A DNA stretch of 64,000 bases. Source: Straminergon stramineum. Its lineage: Eukaryota > Streptophyta > Bryopsida > Hypnales > Calliergonaceae. Under the pieces are notes generated by a model that saw only the letters and a list, made by a program, of their open reading frames with translations, had not been told where the DNA came from and made no database searches. Position numbers and translations under genes: made by a program. Positions 62,591 through 64,000 of the stretch are shown one piece after another. Each line of letters opens with the position of its first letter. Position 1 is the first letter of the stretch. The stretch lies in the NCBI GenBank assembly GCA_963920665.1, contig OY987263.1, positions 27,764,547 to 27,828,546 of the forward strand, read 5' to 3'.

Positions 62591-62707
62591 ATTTCGTTAA
62601 AATGGCGGTATTCATACGCCATTTTCCGTTCATTCTGTAGGACCGGTATAGATTTCAGACCGCACCGTCTAAACCTCAAAGTGCCATACCGCCATTTTAA
62701 CGAATTA
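62591..62707. mobile_element. TIR element of the TTAAAATGGC family, 117 bp
   Basis: 'cgttaaaatggcggtat' (62595-62611) and its perfect inverse 'ataccgccattttaacg' (62686-62702) enclose about 75 bp with 'cagaccgcaccgtct'. It is the best preserved short member. Confidence 0.75.
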
Positions 62708-63686
62708 TTCGTCCAAGTTGAAGACGCTAGAAAGGCCTGTACTTTTTTCCGTCTCATCTTGTGTGTGTTGGAGTGGTTTTCAGGCACACTGTCTTTATAC
62801 AAACTTTCCGAAGAGTCAAGGATGAAACGATCATCGTAATTATGAATGGTTCTTCTTAAAGAGATGAAGCATTTTCCTCTCATAATTCCTCAGATCTCGA
62901 GAATTCTCTTGGCGTATTAGCAAGGGCATCAAATGATCTTCTCATAGCACTACACAATTGTACTTTCACTGTCATTAATCAAGTGAACTTCCTCCTAACC
63001 TGCCCGATGTGACATCCATCCGAGGATTCCCAGCATCTAATGAATAGAAGAAATTATAGGATGAAATATTGAAAGTCAAGCAAACGCATGAAAAGAATCC
63101 ATGTTTTATACTTCATTTGACCATGCGGAATCATCATCCTCATGTCACATTGGCATCTCAGTTGAAAGCTTCAAAAAAAATACTGTCACACCAATAGAAC
63201 ATACCTTGACCTTTAGAGGAGTCTGACTTTCACACTCTTAGGAGCAGAAGGACCCAAGATGCACTGGTACAAAAGGCTATGATTGCAATATTTTATGCAA
63301 GGATTTTGCAATGACCGCCAGAGATCTATTTACAATTTCGCAATGGTTTTGTAATTTGTACTGAATTGTGCAATGTATTCTAAACTATTTGAAATTGCAC
63401 TGGATATTCCATTGGTTTTGCAACAGTTTAAACATATAATGACATTGGTTCTTCGCCCAAGACTTTTGCAGCAAGTTTGCCGAACTTTTGCGATGGATCG
63501 CAGTAGACCATGATTTTTTAGTAAAGTCTCGATCCGCTAAAGAAATCATTACGTACAAAATAATTGATGATGCATTAGAGCTGCTACATGCAGCCTGTTG
63601 TAGTGATTTACGAAAGGAAGGTACTGTGGGTAGGCCAACAACAGTCTTTCTCTCCAGAGAGTCGCTGAGTTGCAACCCTTGCATTG
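62708..63686. other. Intergenic DNA, no gene seen
   Basis: No supported open frame. The frames 62450-62839 and 62569-62883 run through the TIR element, and 63385-63705 (-) has no domain. Confidence 0.5.
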
Positions 63687-64000
63687 TGAGCTGCTGGAGC
63701 TTCAAGCACTCTAGATGGACCAGTTGTGAAATTCGGAGGTCGATTTTCGGAGACTCAACCTCAAACTCTGTGCCTCAGGGATCAGGCTCGAGTCCCGATT
63801 ACAACTTCGCTTCGATTCTCCCATTCGCCAACAAACTAACCAACTTGCTGCACCGACAGCTTCGGCAACAAAACCTGCTGGGACGTGGGCTCTATTTGAC
63901 TGGACAAGCGCGGGTCGTGTACCATCAAGTGCCACTTTGGAAGCATCTGTTGTAGCGGTGTTTGTGCAAATTTGTTGGATGACAAGAACAACTGCCGATG
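63687..64000 (+). pseudogene. STIG1-like pseudogene, runs off the window
   Basis: Similar to 61580-61910 from the end of the signal peptide (AAGASS) through the Cys-rich domain. It keeps GGRFSET, then shifts frame in the segment before the domain, with a further shift at 'ctaaccaacttgctgc'. The Cys frame then reads CCTDSFGNKTCWDVGSI and stops at TGA (63897-63899), and reads on through CHFGSICCSGVCANL. The signal peptide and start are not recognisable. It is a decayed paralog of the gene 2 kb upstream in the same orientation. The rest lies beyond the window. Confidence 0.85.

Noticed and set aside
1..64000. CRISPR array, operon-like or prokaryotic system
   Set aside because: The genes have introns and plant-type families. 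The tandem repeats lack the short regular repeats and unique spacers of CRISPR.
1..64000. tRNA or rRNA genes
   Set aside because: I saw no convincing tRNA boxes or rRNA segments by eye. A covariance-model search would be needed to exclude tRNAs.

Overview
This is a stretch of nuclear DNA from a land plant. The genes are intron-rich with GT-AG introns and encode plant families: a PI-PLC X-domain protein with a Cys-rich N-terminus, an HDA8-like deacetylase, an arabinogalactan-type peptide and STIG1-like Cys-rich proteins. Between them lies AT-rich, repeat-laden DNA. Compact genes set in old nested transposon debris fit a bryophyte or other non-seed plant best, but I cannot name the species. A 200-base N run (58072-58271) shows that this is a draft assembly.

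Layout. 1-14.7 kb holds no gene that I can support. It contains tandem repeats, one arm of a 2.2 kb inverted dispersed repeat, TTAA-flanked elements, a CACTA hairpin MITE and a repeat family H that carries its own MITE. 14.7-25.3 kb is a genic island. A secreted, probably GPI-anchored PLC-like phosphodiesterase (+, 8 exons, 412 aa, Stowaway MITE in intron 3) meets tail to tail an HDA8-like deacetylase (-, 4 exons, 377 aa). Three diverged tandem repeats of about 200 bp lie directly upstream of the deacetylase start codon. 25.3-35.6 kb is repeats again, including a CACTA element with a hairpin of about 390 bp arms nested inside a TTAA-flanked element. 35.6-38.5 kb is a three-exon multi-pass membrane protein (281 aa, family not assigned). 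41.1-42.4 kb is the spliceosomal SmF gene (5 exons, 87 aa). 42.4-54.4 kb is repeats: a third CACTA element, and a solo LTR nested in a TTAA-flanked element. 54.4-55 kb is a small AGP-like peptide gene. 55-64 kb holds a STIG1-like gene, a nearly identical inverted copy of its promoter that runs into the N gap (a hidden paralog is likely), and a STIG1 pseudogene running off the end.

The genes are unrelated housekeeping and cell-surface functions, and I see no gene cluster or operon-like system. The unusual content is in the mobile DNA. At least nine elements of several lengths are bounded by TTAA with C-rich, mostly CCC-type termini (a piggyBac-like signature, rare in plants). Three CACTA-type elements have exact 3-bp duplications. 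A solo LTR has an exact 5-bp duplication. One MITE occupies the same site of a host repeat in opposite orientations in two copies, while a third copy keeps the empty site. No transposase or reverse transcriptase gene is visible. All exon boundaries and repeat ends were read by eye.
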